The notes: generated from the sequence alone by a model not told the origin. DNA of 64,000 nucleotides from Nemertoderma westbladi (GCA_032718475.1 JAUCBJ010008221.1:1-64000); one strand, 5' to 3'; positions 23,601 to 34,614 are shown, numbered from the stretch's first letter. Program-made: numbers and translations.

Positions 23601-24438
23601 CTAACTGATCTAGACTTTGCTGATGACTTAGGAGTACTCTCAGAATCATTAGAGGGAGCACAGCGGCTCCTCAGCTCATTAGAACATGCTGCTTCTAGTG
23701 TTGGTCTTTTTATTAACTCCAGAAAGACCAAAATTCTGACAGTTAACTTTGAAAGTCCTCAGCAAGTCTCTGATCGGATGAGCATAAGCTCAAAGGATGG
23801 TATGCTTGAGCATGTGGACGACTTCTGTTACCTGGGAACATGGATCCGGAAGTCAGGTGAGGACCTTCGAATACGTAAGGGAAAGGCATGGGCAGCCTTG
23901 AATAGGCTTTCCAGGATTTGGAAGTCACCTAGAATTAATCGGAAACTTAAGGTCCGATTATTTAGAGCAGCAGTAGTTCCAGTACTCCTCTACGGGAGTC
24001 CATGCTGGGCTCTTACTGCTGAGGACACCAAATCTCTGGATGGCACATTCACAAGAATGCTACGCCGGGTACATTGTGTCAAGTACAATGCACACATCTC
24101 CAACCAGACACTATATAACATTGGAGGTGTCTCATTGGTTCCCCCAAGCTTGACACTAGAACAAAATCGCCTCCGCTTTGCAGGACATTGCTTTCGCCGT
24201 GAGGACCAGCCAGTGCATAATCTTGTACTTTGGCAGCCTCATGGAGTGAATAAGCATGGTGGACAGCCCATGACTTTCTTGAGACGCATCTTAAAGGACA
24301 CTGGCCTTAAAGATGCGGATGATCTAGCAAATGTCATGGGTGATAGGGAGTTGTGGCGGTGCAATTTTGTTGACAAGCCGGCACAGCATTCTTAAAAATG
24401 CAGCTGCAATGCAGCATGCCGATCCTAGTAGTAGTAGT
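20682..24438 (+). mobile_element. LINE family B, full-length copy with 9-bp target duplication
   Basis: A complete non-LTR retrotransposon of about 3.76 kb lies between direct repeats AGATCCCAT at 20673-20681 and 24439-24447. It has about 396 bp of 5' UTR, one long ORF (21078-24395), a short 3' UTR and a TAG trinucleotide tail (24428-24438). Related sequence occurs at 36244-36427 (5'-truncated, minus strand) and 48263-49111 (internally deleted). It is related to family A but clearly distinct. An intact ORF with matching flanks suggests recent insertion. Confidence 0.9.
21078..24395 (+). CDS. LINE B endonuclease-reverse transcriptase
   Basis: The protein has 1105 residues and is uninterrupted. 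Residues 1-120 are a Pro/Gly-rich leader. The EEP endonuclease spans about 125-380, with Asn133 (SVNTLTLG), Glu162 (VGVQEHRM), the GDFNASL block (279-281), SQIDHILF and the SSDHRLIVAKV block (Asp368-His369). The reverse transcriptase spans about 600-900: motif A FVDFFKAFDSVSRS with Asp736, motif B GVLQGDTLAPFLFI, and the catalytic FADD at 847-850. A C-terminal RLRFAGHCFRR region follows. It would nick target DNA and copy its own RNA at the nick (target-primed reverse transcription). All key catalytic residues I can recognise are present, so the copy may be competent. The first Met is assumed; Met8 or Met31 could be used. RTE-like affiliation is inferred. Confidence 0.93.
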   Translation: MRHPPCGMANQGVVFAPRAGSAKKHPPTPTMDYISNAEVRPLEASGITGHNRPHRRQLTPDRLPVSPPTGDSAANNSLSPFPDDLSGPNPGSPGRPDCDGERDSGVGGYSHVPPRPTKPLVNLRQVTRLASVNTLTLGSPMRQGELTALADKLSLSAVGVQEHRMQTGQTDEVLIKDMGGGWRLALASADDSGNGGIGLLMNPTAHAALDKIDQISNRIIRCHFSCSGRLAKKFPKVVLIVCYSPTSVAPVEEVENFYHNLQAATDGVDQHAFLTFLGDFNASLHQSPTSPWVYSNSVNRNSVHLQDFISGNGLFSAGTQFKKRTGKLWTHSGPSGHKSQIDHILFRRKYRSSIQDCNAFTLRPFSSDHRLIVAKVRLSLRASRTTKSALPRHDWSSLLQQPSVRSSFTLQLSNRYEALASEAADHCEGYTAFTEAVKLAAAETVPVYPRNRKRAPWTDNKIQKCRNDLHKAQKESRLKQTTAAKNAVKAASRSLNRQYSVNLQELINQQVDAINDADDSRQSSQAWKSINLLTGRKSQPTTKVKAESPADRLNGWKAHFEKLLNNDRVLPDNFIEVKVSESVLPDIPIGDISFAEVKAAAKSIKTNRASGVDGVPPEVFKIPECLKLIYPIIVDMYRTTRVPQEMKTNKLVPVPKKGNLTLYGSFRGISLISIAAKLYNRILLNRIRDPIERLLRGNQNGFRKGRGTMEPILALRRIIEELSKKKDRHLAVIFVDFFKAFDSVSRSRMFSILSLYGIPDEIIAAIRSVYDGSTTFVSTVDGDTEPFEVLWGVLQGDTLAPFLFIIVVDYVLRMSLDHHNDDGVMITPPTGSRSRGNPAKYLTDLDFADDLGVLSESLEGAQRLLSSLEHAASSVGLFINSRKTKILTVNFESPQQVSDRMSISSKDGMLEHVDDFCYLGTWIRKSGEDLRIRKGKAWAALNRLSRIWKSPRINRKLKVRLFRAAVVPVLLYGSPCWALTAEDTKSLDGTFTRMLRRVHCVKYNAHISNQTLYNIGGVSLVPPSLTLEQNRLRFAGHCFRREDQPVHNLVLWQPHGVNKHGGQPMTFLRRILKDTGLKDADDLANVMGDRELWRCNFVDKPAQHS

Positions 24439-24447
24439 AGATCCCAT

Positions 24448-25032
24448 ATAGCGTCCTACTTGTAATATAAATAAGTCACACGTACACTTGCCCACCGACA
24501 ACACAACATAACGGAACAGTTTACACCTACATATTACACTATTTCCTTCAAGCAGTTTCTAGTGCCGAAGCTTATACACTTAAAGTAATTGATTATACAT
24601 TCAGACCAGATATATATATTAAATAATATATATATACAAATATACGTTAGTGCTCCTGTCAGGTATCCCAAGGCGTTTGATAGTGCTCACAAGAACTACA
24701 CAAACGAACCGCTTTTTAGCGGATGTAAAGTTAGTGCCTGGGGACAATTGTTATTAGAGTGTCAGCCCGTCTGTGAAAGCTTTGACAGTGATTGAAAATG
24801 ACCCCCTTTTGCCATGGTAATTATGGTAATTAGCGTGCCTGGGTCGGGCCGGGGTGGGCTGAAACACAACAGGCCGGGCCGGGCCTGGGCCGTGAAAAAC
24901 CGGCCCGTGTCCATCTCTGCTCTGACAACGTATTCCAGTAATAATGCTTAACTTGCCATTCACTAAATGAATTTAATATATAAAATAACGTCGTGAAAAT
25001 AATGTTACATTTAAAAATAAATTTACTGTACG
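24448..25032. other. Noncoding stretch, nothing recognised
   Basis: No exon, RNA gene or repeat family could be supported. A GC-rich patch of GGGCCGGGC-type repeats lies at 24840-24905. Confidence 0.5.
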
Positions 25033-25168
25033 TATTGCATGTTAAATAACGTGGAACATAGTTTCACTTTGCTCTCGATTCTGTATTAACCTCGCTCTGC
25101 GCTCGGTAAATAAAATACAGAGTATAGTAGTCAAAATAATATTCTACATTATTTTACCATGCAATAAA
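25033..25168. mobile_element. 136-bp hairpin MITE (TATTGCATG family)
   Basis: The left arm starts TATTGCATGTTAAATAACGT and the right arm ends in its near-complement (ACATTATTTTACCATGCAATA). The centre carries CCTCGCTCTGCGCTCGG, as in other small hairpin elements of this window. No ORF. Confidence 0.65.
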
Positions 25169-26261
25169 TAATAATTACTTTTACCGCATTGTAAAGGATA
25201 ATGATACTAAATATGAAAATAGCTAGGTAGCGAATCGTCCCACATATGAATTGGCAATGGTTATCCAATCCATCACGATCGATGTGAGTGGTCCTACTGC
25301 TTCCATGTACCGGAGCGCAGTTCGCGAAACCCAGGGATCTCACCTTTCTGGGCATTCTGAGGAGCTGGCAAAGCTTTAAGCTTTAAATGTAAAATACACT
25401 CTTTTATTAATCTACTGTATAACATATAAAATAAGAATAAAAATTATATTAAAATAAGAATATCACCCGCAGGAACACACACGGGCAACAATTATTAATT
25501 ACACTACAAAGAATCTTTACTGGTTGAGTCATAGAATTCAGTCATAGGATTTGTATGAAATTTAGTGTATGAAACATTCGTAACTATTAGTAACATAATA
25601 AATTTTGGTGTCAGGAAATAAAGGACGAGCGCAGCGAGGCTTGTAACAAAGGGGACGACGAGTGTTTTGTACTAACTATTCAATATAGTCTAGAACGACC
25701 GTGTTTAGTTAGTACATTGTGCGACATAAAAAACGATGTGAACAGTACAGCAGTACCCCTATTGGTAGGCGAATGTTGTGACACAGATGATAACGGATTC
25801 AACTAACGGTATATTTGTCTCACCCCTCAATATACATGGACCTCCCTCTCTCTATATTCTTTATCTCTGGCTGTCTGGTCATTTACTATCCTCCAGGTAC
25901 CCCCCCCCCCCCCCCCCCCCCGAACTGCCTTTCTGATATTATTACTTTATAGGGCTATTATTATTAGGTACTTTATATTACTATTAGGTACCTACTTTAT
26001 ATTACTAGTAGGTACTCTATGTTATTACTTATTATTTATTACGATAGCCGACCCAATATTCCCCACCCCAGAGTGAAACACATCAATGGCCCCGATACGG
26101 GCTCTTCATTAATATCAATCAATCAATAAAATTATTGATTTTTATTATTTATAAAAAAAAGATATTGAACTTATTAATTAATAAATTGATTATGTAGCAA
26201 TCTCGAATATTAAACATAAAGCGGAAAATTAAACGAGTGACTCTCCTGTAGACTCCTCTAT
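25169..26261. other. Noncoding stretch with poly-C tract
   Basis: Nothing gene-like is supported. A run of 22 C lies at 25900-25921. TATTACT(A)TTAGGTAC repeats lie just after it (25970-26030). The GAGCGCAGCGAGG word near 25628 again resembles the centres of the hairpin elements. Confidence 0.45.
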
Positions 26262-26592
26262 ATACTGTATATCTCAGTTTTTATGAGTCTCTCCGGCAGT
26301 CCGGGCGCGGACTCAACGTGTGACCCCCTGTAGAGAAATATCTCAGTTTTTATGAGTCTCTCCTGGTTCGGACTCAACGTGTGAGCCCCTGTAGAGAAAT
26401 ATCTCAGTTTTTATGAGTCTCTCCTGGTTCGGACTCAACGTGTGACCCCCTGTAGAGAAATATCTCAGTTTTTATGAGTCTCTCCTGGTTCGGACTCAAC
26501 GTGTGACCCCCTGTAGAGAAATATCTCAGTTTTATGAGTCTCTCCTGGTTCGGACTCAACGTGTGACCCCCTGTAGAGAAATATCTCAGTTC
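26262..26592. repeat. 61-bp tandem repeat, five copies
   Basis: The unit begins ATATCTCAGTTTTTATGAGT and includes GGACTCAACGTGTGACCCCC. Copies start at about 26338, 26399, 26460 and 26520; a more divergent first copy starts near 26270. Confidence 0.9.
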
Positions 26593-26691
26593 ACAGTTTG
26601 ACGTGATACGAAACAATACCATATTTCGGCCTGGTAGCTGGTATACAATAATATTTATTTATTTTGTCCCCTTCCCGTTATTCGGAGGAAT

Positions 26692-26931
26692 TTAATTTAC
26701 TAATTTAGTTTGTGCGGCTGTATCGCCAGAATGCGAGTCACGCCGTTTCTGCCTTTCCATAGATCGCTTTTGTACTCCATTAAGAAGGGTGTTTGCTAGG
26801 ATACGGCAAGCAGCTATTGGTGGCAGTGGGGAGATACCGTAATAGACCGCAATCATGTGCAATACTTGAGTTTGTTTGTAGCACCGTATAGTTCCATTAG
26901 GTAAAGCATCCACCCACGCAGCCGACGCCAT
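26692..26931 (-). CDS. Possible small protein, 79 residues, unrecognised
   Basis: The ORF lies in a locally GC-richer patch (26690-27560). It starts at an ATG directly preceded in frame by a stop (TGA, four codons back), and uses varied codons, unlike AT-rich noise. The product starts MASAAWVDALPNGTIRC and ends with a basic, polar tail. I recognise no domain, signal peptide or membrane segment. A second ORF on the same strand lies 250 bp upstream (27182-27478). It may be a small gene, one exon of a larger one, or a chance ORF. Confidence 0.3.
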   Translation of the reverse strand: MASAAWVDALPNGTIRCYKQTQVLHMIAVYYGISPLPPIAACRILANTLLNGVQKRSMERQKRRDSHSGDTAAQTKLVN

Positions 26932-27181
26932 GGTCCATCATAAGAGGTGATGAGGCATGAGGAGCAAGTTGTAATCCACCACGAGTTAGGGCTTGGGTAA
27001 ATAAATATATTATCCTCCTCTAAAATATCACCTGTGATGTCTAACTCTGGGATTACCTTTACCAGGGCAGGAATCCTGCAACGTAAGTTGCTTCTTTGAC
27101 AAAAGTGAAACCTGTATATTCGTCGTTATGGAATAAGAAAAGCAATAGGCTATTTGGAACTCCGATCGCTTCACAAAAATG

Positions 27182-27478
27182 TCAGTATCCTGCGATTCCC
27201 TTTAGCCACGTAGAAACAACGGGTTCAGTCAGCTGCAAAAAGCCCCCAATTAAATCTCGCTCATTGAGCAACTGAAGTTGGCGTTCCGCAATGGGAGGGA
27301 GTTCTCGTGGAGTGGGGCTGAGTGGGGGGTCGCGGTGGAACACACGATAAGGGAAGTAGAATGGAGGTATTGTTGGTCGCAAGGACTTTCTTGTGCGGAA
27401 TTCCCGTGGCTGCGCGGGACACTCTGGGACTCTGGCCAATGTCAGAATGTTGAATACAAATGACGGCAGTGCTTCCAT
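27182..27478 (-). CDS. Possible small Pro-rich protein or exon, 98 residues
   Basis: This ORF lies in the same GC-richer patch. The product has a hydrophobic start (MEALPSFVFNILTLARV), then a Pro-rich middle with TIPPFYFPYRVF, and ends near WLKGIAGY. I do not recognise a family. The FYFP element recalls PP2A B''-type subunits, but the match is only a few residues and I do not rely on it. Overlapping ORFs exist on both strands here, so coding status is uncertain. Confidence 0.3.
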   Translation of the reverse strand: MEALPSFVFNILTLARVPECPAQPREFRTRKSLRPTIPPFYFPYRVFHRDPPLSPTPRELPPIAERQLQLLNERDLIGGFLQLTEPVVSTWLKGIAGY

Positions 27479-27599
27479 AACTTAAACGGAGAGCCGCCAT
27501 CTGCCTGCACTGCGTCATGGTCGTGGTAGCGCGGCGATCCACTGATCTCGTTCGGCACCGACAGGAGGAAGTTTCACTGCGGGAACGTTCAGTAAACTG

Positions 27600-28942
27600 T
27601 CTATCTGTCTGTTTGTAGGTTAAGTATACTGGCAGACTGGCTGACTGGTATAAGGCTGGTATGAGGATTGCGTGAGTATTTATTTATTAGCCTGAGTTCT
27701 TTGAAGGCAATGTATTATTTTAATATACCGGTAATCTACCGGTATATTACAAGCTACAGTAATAACGCTGTTGCGATATGGTTGTTTATTTCATATATCG
27801 TATCATATCAGCCTGTCAGCATATTTCTGTATGCAGGTATGAAGATTGATGATATGATAATTAAAGGTCGTACGCGACTGCGCGACATCCTTCAGTCTTG
27901 ACTAACAGGGGCTTGATATATATATAAAAAATAATTAAACAGGTACCTAAACAATAGAGTCTTACACCCCACATGCCACAAACAATAAAAAAACACGTAC
28001 TCGTACTGGGTCTTTGACACCGAAACGCAACTGCTCTATCCTGTTCGGGGGCCTCCAGTCAGAGTTCCGGTAGGTCTATACATCTGACTGTTGATTCTGT
28101 ATTTTTTAATAAATTTAATTATTTTTTGCCCTAGTTCTACCCCTTTTGCGGTGACAAAATGTCATATATTTTCTTATAGAATATACAGATATAGGCTGAG
28201 CTTTGTCAGTTCAGCAGTTTGTGCAGTATAATAATACCGGTATCATTTAGTATAAAATCTGTATATGGCGGTTAGGTATTAGGTTAGGGTGCGAGACATA
28301 CCGGTACCTGTAGGCCTATGTTGAGCATATTTAATAGGCCTATATTTGATTTTTGTTTGTTGTTTTTTTGTATATGTCGTTTTTTGTTTGTATTGTTTGT
28401 GGTTTGTCAGTTTGTTGATGGCCCGAGGGCCGAGAACTTTATTTTGGTCGTAATGTCCTGATTCTATGCTGCTATGTTTTTTTTTATTGTTTGTGGGGTG
28501 TAAAACTCTGTTGTTTACCTGTTTATTTATTGTTTATATGATTTTTGTTGATGACAGGATGATATGAACGATAACCGGTGCCGGTAGATACCGGTACCTG
28601 ATGGCTGGATATTGAAGTGATAGTCAGATAGTATTGGCCAGCATTGGGGTTGGGGAGCATGAGCAACCTTTTATCTTACGTTGATCGGTTCAGTAGGTAC
28701 CGGTACCTAATTGTCTGATTGTTAATTGGTATAACAGTATAGGCCTAATCTGATAATACAGTTTTGTTTCGTTTCTTGTTTTATGTTGGTCTACATTAAT
28801 ATTATTAGGCCTATAGTGTTAGTTTGAATTGAATTAGCCTATGAACTCCATTGTACATGTAGGCCCTACATTACGTACAGGGCGTGACTGGTACTGGCCC
28901 AATGCCGTTCACTGGTGCTTCTATGGAATGAAATAGCCCAAA
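27600..28942. other. Upstream region of the plus-strand gene, CCGGTA-rich
   Basis: No exon is supported. The words TACCGGTA and ACCGGTACC recur many times (27728, 27741, 28238, 28300, 28575, 28590, 28696). The words TAGGCCTA and AGGCCTAT also recur (28313, 28336, 28740, 28808). If the ATG at 28943 starts the gene, promoter and 5' UTR should lie here. No TATA box could be chosen with confidence. Confidence 0.4.
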
Positions 28943-29198
28943 ATGTTTAGTAGAAAACGCAAAGATAAGAAGCGACGGGGGAGTATAGATGGACAACCTA
29001 GTGGGGGGTCTAGCAACCTTGATGACCACGCCATGGATGAAGCGTTCAAGAAGAGAGGATTATTTGGATTGAAACCCCGCAGTACCGGTAGCGCTAAACG
29101 GGTGGGCAGTGGATGCAGTGACCCCGCGCTTACTGGGTTCAAGTTCGAAAAGTCTACAGTGGGAGCGGTAACGACAGCTACCGGTACTGGTACGAGCG
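28943..29198 (+). CDS. First coding exon of a plus-strand gene, unknown family
   Basis: The ATG has A at -3 and an in-frame TAG three codons upstream (28934-28936), which supports it as the start. The exon codes for about 85 residues: a very basic start (MFSRKRKDKKRRG), then Gly/Ser-rich sequence with KKRGLFGLKPRSTGSAKR. The best donor is GTATGT at 29199, leaving the exon in phase 1. A weaker donor (GTAACG, 29168) would leave phase 0, which is what the exon at 34472 needs. So either the weak donor is used or a small exon between them was missed. No known domain is present. The basic start could bind membrane or nucleic acid, or act in nuclear import. Confidence 0.6.
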
Positions 29199-30060
29199 GT
29201 ATGTTGTCCTTGTTTCCTAATAATATCTGAATGACTGAGCTGAATGGCATGTTGATTTGTTGAATGTACAACAAAATTCAGAAATTAATTAATTTTAATT
29301 TATTAACAACAACTTTGGGCAATTTAATTAGTAGTCTTCGCCATCTGCCTACTATACAGTTTTAGGCCTACATGTAATACTAATATCGTTCTGTCATGCA
29401 GTCATGGCGGCTATGTAGGCTTACCCTGTAGGATTTTTTAATTCAATTCAGGCCCTACCAATTTCCTTCAAAGATTCGCAATTTAAATATTTAAATTAAT
29501 TTCCAATTTTTCCTCTACCGGTACCGGTACTTTTTCCACGGTACCGTATTTTACACGCCCACGTCACCTCACAAACTTATAATAATAATGGGGCTGGATA
29601 TCTTTAACGAGTAGCCCAGCTTTCATTGATAACGAATTATTCCGACTAAACAAAATCAATTCTCCTGCAGCCAGACCGCAGTACAGGATTAGCAAAAAAA
29701 GAAATGGATAGCTCAATGTGTAGCCTATATATAGGCCTACTCTGTAATGTAACTGCAATGCAATGCTAGAGAGACTAAATCCATATCTGAATTTATGAGG
29801 TACCGGTATTGTAAACGTAATTTAAACTGAATTTAGAGACGATGGGTAGAAAACTGAAACTGCATTCTTTGAATTTAATTTCAGCTTCAGCACTTTTCCA
29901 GTAATAATTCGGATTCGCAATAATTTCATTGGATTTCATTTTATTAGATTGGGATGGATCTGAAACCCAACAATCTCTAAGTTCCCGAGGGATTTTAAAG
30001 AAACGGGCAGATCAAGAAACTCCAGCCGATTTGGATTCGGAATCCGTATTGATGCGAAAC
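29199..30060. other. Start of intron 1, nothing recognised
   Basis: The stretch is AT-rich, with CCGGTACCGGTAC at 29518-29530. No exon, RNA gene or repeat family is supported. Confidence 0.4.
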
Positions 30061-30073
30061 ACTCGAGCCAACG

Positions 30074-33000
30074 AGGTAGGTGTCTCGTTATGAATGTCCA
30101 TAACCAATGAGGTGGGTGTCTCGTTATGAATGTCCATAACCAATGAGGTGGGTGTCTTGTTATGAATGTCCATAACCAATGAGGTGGGTGTCTCCTTATG
30201 AATGTCCATAACCAATGAGGTGGGTGTTTCATTATGAATGTCCATAACCAATGAGGTGGGTGTCTCCTTATGAATGTCCATAACCAATGAGGTGGGTGTT
30301 TCATTATGAATGTCCATAACCAATGAGGTGGGTGTCTCCTTATGAATGTCCATAACCAATGAGGTGGGTGTTTCATTATGAATGTCCATAACCAATGAGG
30401 TGGGTGTCTCCTTATGAATGTCCATAACCAATGAGGTGGGTGTTTCATTATGAATGTCCATAACCAATGAGGTGGGTGTCTCGTTATGAATGTCCATAAC
30501 CAATGAGGTGGGTGTCTCCTTATGAATGTCCATAACCAATGAGGTGGGTGTTTCATTATGAATGTCCATAACCAATGAGGTGGGTGTCTCCTTATGAATG
30601 TCCATAACCAATGAGGTGGGTGTCTCGTTATGAATGTCCATAACCAATGAGGTGGGTGTCTCGTTATGAATGTCCATAACCAATGAGGTGGGAGCCTCCT
30701 TATGAATGTCCATAACCAATGAGGTGGGTGTCTCGTTATGAATGTCCATAACCAATGAGGTGGGTGTCTCCTTATGAATGTCCATAACCAATGAGGTGGG
30801 TGTTTCATTATGAATGTCCATAACCAATGAGGTGGGTGTCTCCTTATGAATGTCCATAACCAATGAGGTGGGTGTCTCGTTATGAATGTCCATAACCAAT
30901 GAGGTGGGTGTCTCGTTATGAATGTCCATAACCAATGAGGTGGGTGCCTCCTTATGAATGTCCATAACCAATGAGGTGGGTGTCTCGTTATGAATGTCCA
31001 TAACCAATGAGGTGGGTGTCTCCTTATGAATGTCCAGAACCAGTGAGGTGGATGTCTCGTTATGAATGTCCATAACCAATGAGGTGGGTGTCTCCTTATG
31101 AATGTCCATAACCAATGAGGTGGGTGTCTCGTTATGAATGTCCATAACCAATGAGGTGGGTGTCTCCTTATGAATGTCCATAACCAACGAGGTGGGTGTT
31201 TCCTTATGAATGTCCATAACCAATGAGGTGGGTGTCTCGTTATGAATGTCCATAACCAATGAGGTGGGTGTCTCCTTATGAATGTCCATAACCAACGAGG
31301 TGGGTGTCTCCTTATGAATGTCCATAACCAACGAGGTGGGTGTCTCCTTATGAATGTCCATAACCAACGAGGTGGGTGTTTCCTTATGAATGTCCATAAC
31401 CAATGAGGTGGGTGTCTCGTTATGAATGTCCATAACCAATGAGGTGGGCGTCTCCTTATGAATGTCCATAACCAATGAGGTGGGTGTTTCCTTATGAATG
31501 TCCATAACCAATGAGGTGGGTGTTTCCTTATGAATGTCCATAACCAATGAGGTGGGTGTCTCCTTATGAATGTCCATAACCAACGAGGTGGGTGTTTCAT
31601 TATGAATGTCCATAACCAATGAGGTGGGTGTTTCATTATGAATGTCCATAACCAATGAGGTGGGTGTCTCGTTATGAATGTCCATAACCAATGAGGTGCG
31701 TGTCTCCTTATGAATGGCCATAACCAATGAGGTGGGTGTTTTATTATGAATGGCCAGAACCAGTGAGGTGGATGTCTCGTTATGAATGTCCATAACCAAT
31801 GAGGTGGGAGTCTCCTTATGAATGTCCATAACCAATGAGGTGGGTGTCTCCTTATGAATGTCCATAACCAATGAGGTGAGTGTCTCGTTATGAATGTCCA
31901 TAACCAATGAGGTGGGCGTCTCCTTATGAATGTCCATAACCAATGAGGTGGATGTCTCGTTATGAATGTATGTCCATAACCAATGAGGTGGGTGTCTCTT
32001 TATGAATGTCCATAACCAATGAGGTGGGTGTCTCCTTATGAATGGCCATAACCAATGAGGTGGGTGTTTCATTATGAATGTCCAGAACCAATGAGGTGGG
32101 CGTCTCCTTATGAATGTCCATAACCAATGAGGTGGATGTCTCGTTATGAATGTATGTCCATAACCAATGAGGTGGGTGTCTCCTTATGAATGTCCATAAC
32201 CAATGAGGTGGGTGTCTCCTTATGAATGTCCATAACCAATGAGGTGAGTGTCTCGTTATGAATGTCCATAACCAATGAGGTGGGTGTCTCGTTATGAATG
32301 TCCATAACCAATGAGGTGGGTGTCTCCTTATGAATGTCCATAACCAATGAGGTGGGTGTCTCCTTATGAATGTCCATAACCAATGAGGTGGGTGCCTCCT
32401 TATGAATGTCCATAACCAACGAGGTGGGTGTTTCCTTATGAATGTCCATAACCAATGAGGTGGGTGTCTCCTTATGAATGTCCATAACCAATGAGGTGGG
32501 TGTCTCCTTATGATTGTCCATAACCAACGAGGTGGGTGTCTCGTTATGGATGTCCATAACCAACGAGGTGGGTGTTTCATTATGAATGTCCATAACCAAT
32601 GAGGTGGGTGTTTCCTTATGAATGTCCATAACCAATGAGGTGGGTGTTTCCTTATGAATGTCCATAACCAACGAGGTGGGTGTTTCCTTATGAATGTCCA
32701 TAACCAATGAGGTGGGTGTCTCCTTATGAATGTCCATAACCAATGAGGTGGGTGTCTCCTTATGAATGTCCATAACCAATGAGGTGGGTGTCTCCTTATG
32801 AATGTCCATAACCAACGAGGTGGGTGTTTCATTATGAATGTCCATAACCAATGAGGTGGGTGCCTCCTTATGAATGTCCATAACCAACGAGGTGGGTGTT
32901 TCCTTATGAATGTCCATAACCAATGAGGTGGGTGTCTCCTTATGAATGTCCATAACCAATGAGGTGGGTGTCTCCTTATGATTGTCCATAACCAACGAGG

Positions 33001-34384
33001 TGGGTGTCTCGTTATGGATGTCCATAACCAACGAGGTGGGTGTTTCATTATGAATGTCCATAACCAATGAGGTGGGTGTTTCCTTATGAATGTCCATAAC
33101 CAATGAGGTGGGTGTTTCCTTATGAATGTCCATAACCAATGAGGTGGGTGTCTCCTTATGAATGTCCATAACCAATGAGGTGGGTGTCTCCTTATGAATG
33201 TCCATAACCAATGAGGTGGGTGCCTCCTTATGAATGTCCATAACCAACGAGGTGGGTGTTTCCTTATGAATGTCCATAACCAATGAGGTGGGTGTCTCCT
33301 TATGAATGTCCATAACCAATGAGGTGGGTGTCTCCTTATGAATGTCCATAACCAATGAGGTGGGTGTCTCCTTATGAATGTCCATAACCAACGAGGTGGG
33401 TGTTTCATTATGAATGTCCATAACCAATGAGGTGGGTGTTTCCTTATGAATGTCCATAACCAATGAGGTGGGTGTTTCCTTATGAATGTCCATAACCAAC
33501 GAGGTGGGTGTTTCCTTATGAATGTCCATAACCAATGAGGTGGGTGCCTCGTTATGAATGTCCATAACCAATGAGGTGGGTGTTTCCTTATGAATGTCCA
33601 TAACCAATGAGGTGGGTGTTTCCTTATGAATGTCCATAACCAACGAGGTGGGTGTTTCCTTATGAATGTCCATAACCAATGAGGTGGGTGTCTCCTTATG
33701 ATTGTCCATAACCAACGAGGTGGGTGTCTCGTTATGGATGTCCATAACCAACGAGGTGGGTGTCTCCTTATGAATGTCCATAACCAACGAGGTGGGTGTT
33801 TCATTATGAATGTCCATAACCAATGAGGTGGGTGTTTCCTTATGAATGTCCATAACCAATGAGGTGGGTGTTTCCTTATGAATGTCCATAACCAATGAGG
33901 TGGGTGCCTCGTTATGAATGTCCATAACCAATGAGGTGGGTGTCTCGTTATGGATGTCCATAACCAACGAGGTGGGTGTCTCCTTATGAATGTCCATAAC
34001 CAACGAGGTGGGTGTTTCATTATGAATGTCCATAACCAATGAGGTGGGTGTTTCCTTATGAATGTCCATAACCAATGAGGTGGGTGTTTCCTTATGAATG
34101 TCCATAACCAATGAGGTGGGTGCCTCGTTATGAATGTCCATAACCAACGAGGTGGGTGTCTCGTTATGAATGTCCATAACCAACGAGGTGGGTGTTTCCT
34201 TATGAATGTCCATAACCAATGAGGTGGGTGCCTCGTTATGAATGTCCATAACCAATGAGGTGGGTGTCTCCTTATGATTGTCCATAACCAACGAGGTGGG
34301 TGTCTCGTTATGGATGTCCATAACCAACGAGGTGGGTGTTTCCTTATGAATGTCCATAACCAACGAGGTGGGTGTTTCCTTACT
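30074..34384. repeat. 36-bp minisatellite array, about 120 copies, inside intron 1
   Basis: The unit is 36 bp and includes CATAACCAATGAGGTGGGTG. Variants differ at a few sites (TCTCCTTATG, TTTCATTATG, TCTCGTTATG, and CAACGAGG for CAATGAGG). Since 36 is a multiple of three, two minus-strand frames stay open for hundreds of codons, with 12-residue periods such as HPPHWLWTFIRR and ETPTSLVMDIHN. Four-base insertions near 31968 and 32150 switch frames between these two. No start context, domain or non-repeat coding part supports translation. The right end lies 88 bp before the exon at 34472. Confidence 0.95.
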
Positions 34385-34471
34385 TACGATTATTTATTTA
34401 CGTTTACGTTTACCGGTATTACTTTGGTTTCCATCGTTTATTACATATTATTTTTATTTCGGTTATTTCAG

Positions 34472-34614
34472 TTGATTCTCCCATCGTCACGTCACAGTTC
34501 TTCACCTATACTTTCACAAGCTACGATATCATTGTCCAGCACCCCAGAAGCTGCTGACACAATATTTCCTTCCAGCCCATCCCATTCCATAGAGGTTGAT
34601 TTCTCTTTACAGAG
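34472..34614 (+). CDS. Internal exon of the plus-strand gene (Ser/Pro-rich)
   Basis: A strong acceptor (TTCGGTTATTTCAG) precedes 34472 and a donor (GTTAGT) follows 34614. The exon is 143 bp and open only in phase 0: it begins LILPSSRHSSSPILSQA and ends DFSLQ plus two bases. The leftover AG joins the first G of the exon at 40900 to give an Arg codon, so exons 2 and 3 match in phase, which is good evidence for both. The product is Ser/Thr/Pro-rich, likely disordered and phosphorylatable. Confidence 0.65.

Noticed and set aside
25149-25355. Minus-strand ORF with a hydrophobic C-terminal end
   Set aside because: It overlaps the arm of a hairpin MITE and the hydrophobic part is AT-rich repeat sequence.
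29936-34363. Very long minus-strand ORFs (566-739 codons) as a Trp/His/Pro-rich repeat protein
   Set aside because: They follow from a 36-bp unit lacking stops in two frames; the two frames interchange after 4-bp insertions, and there is no non-repeat domain or splice support.
30074-34384. CRISPR-like appearance of regular repeats in this array and in the 22-bp and 33-bp arrays
   Set aside because: Units are directly adjacent with no unique spacers, the context is eukaryotic, and no cas genes are present. They are minisatellites.
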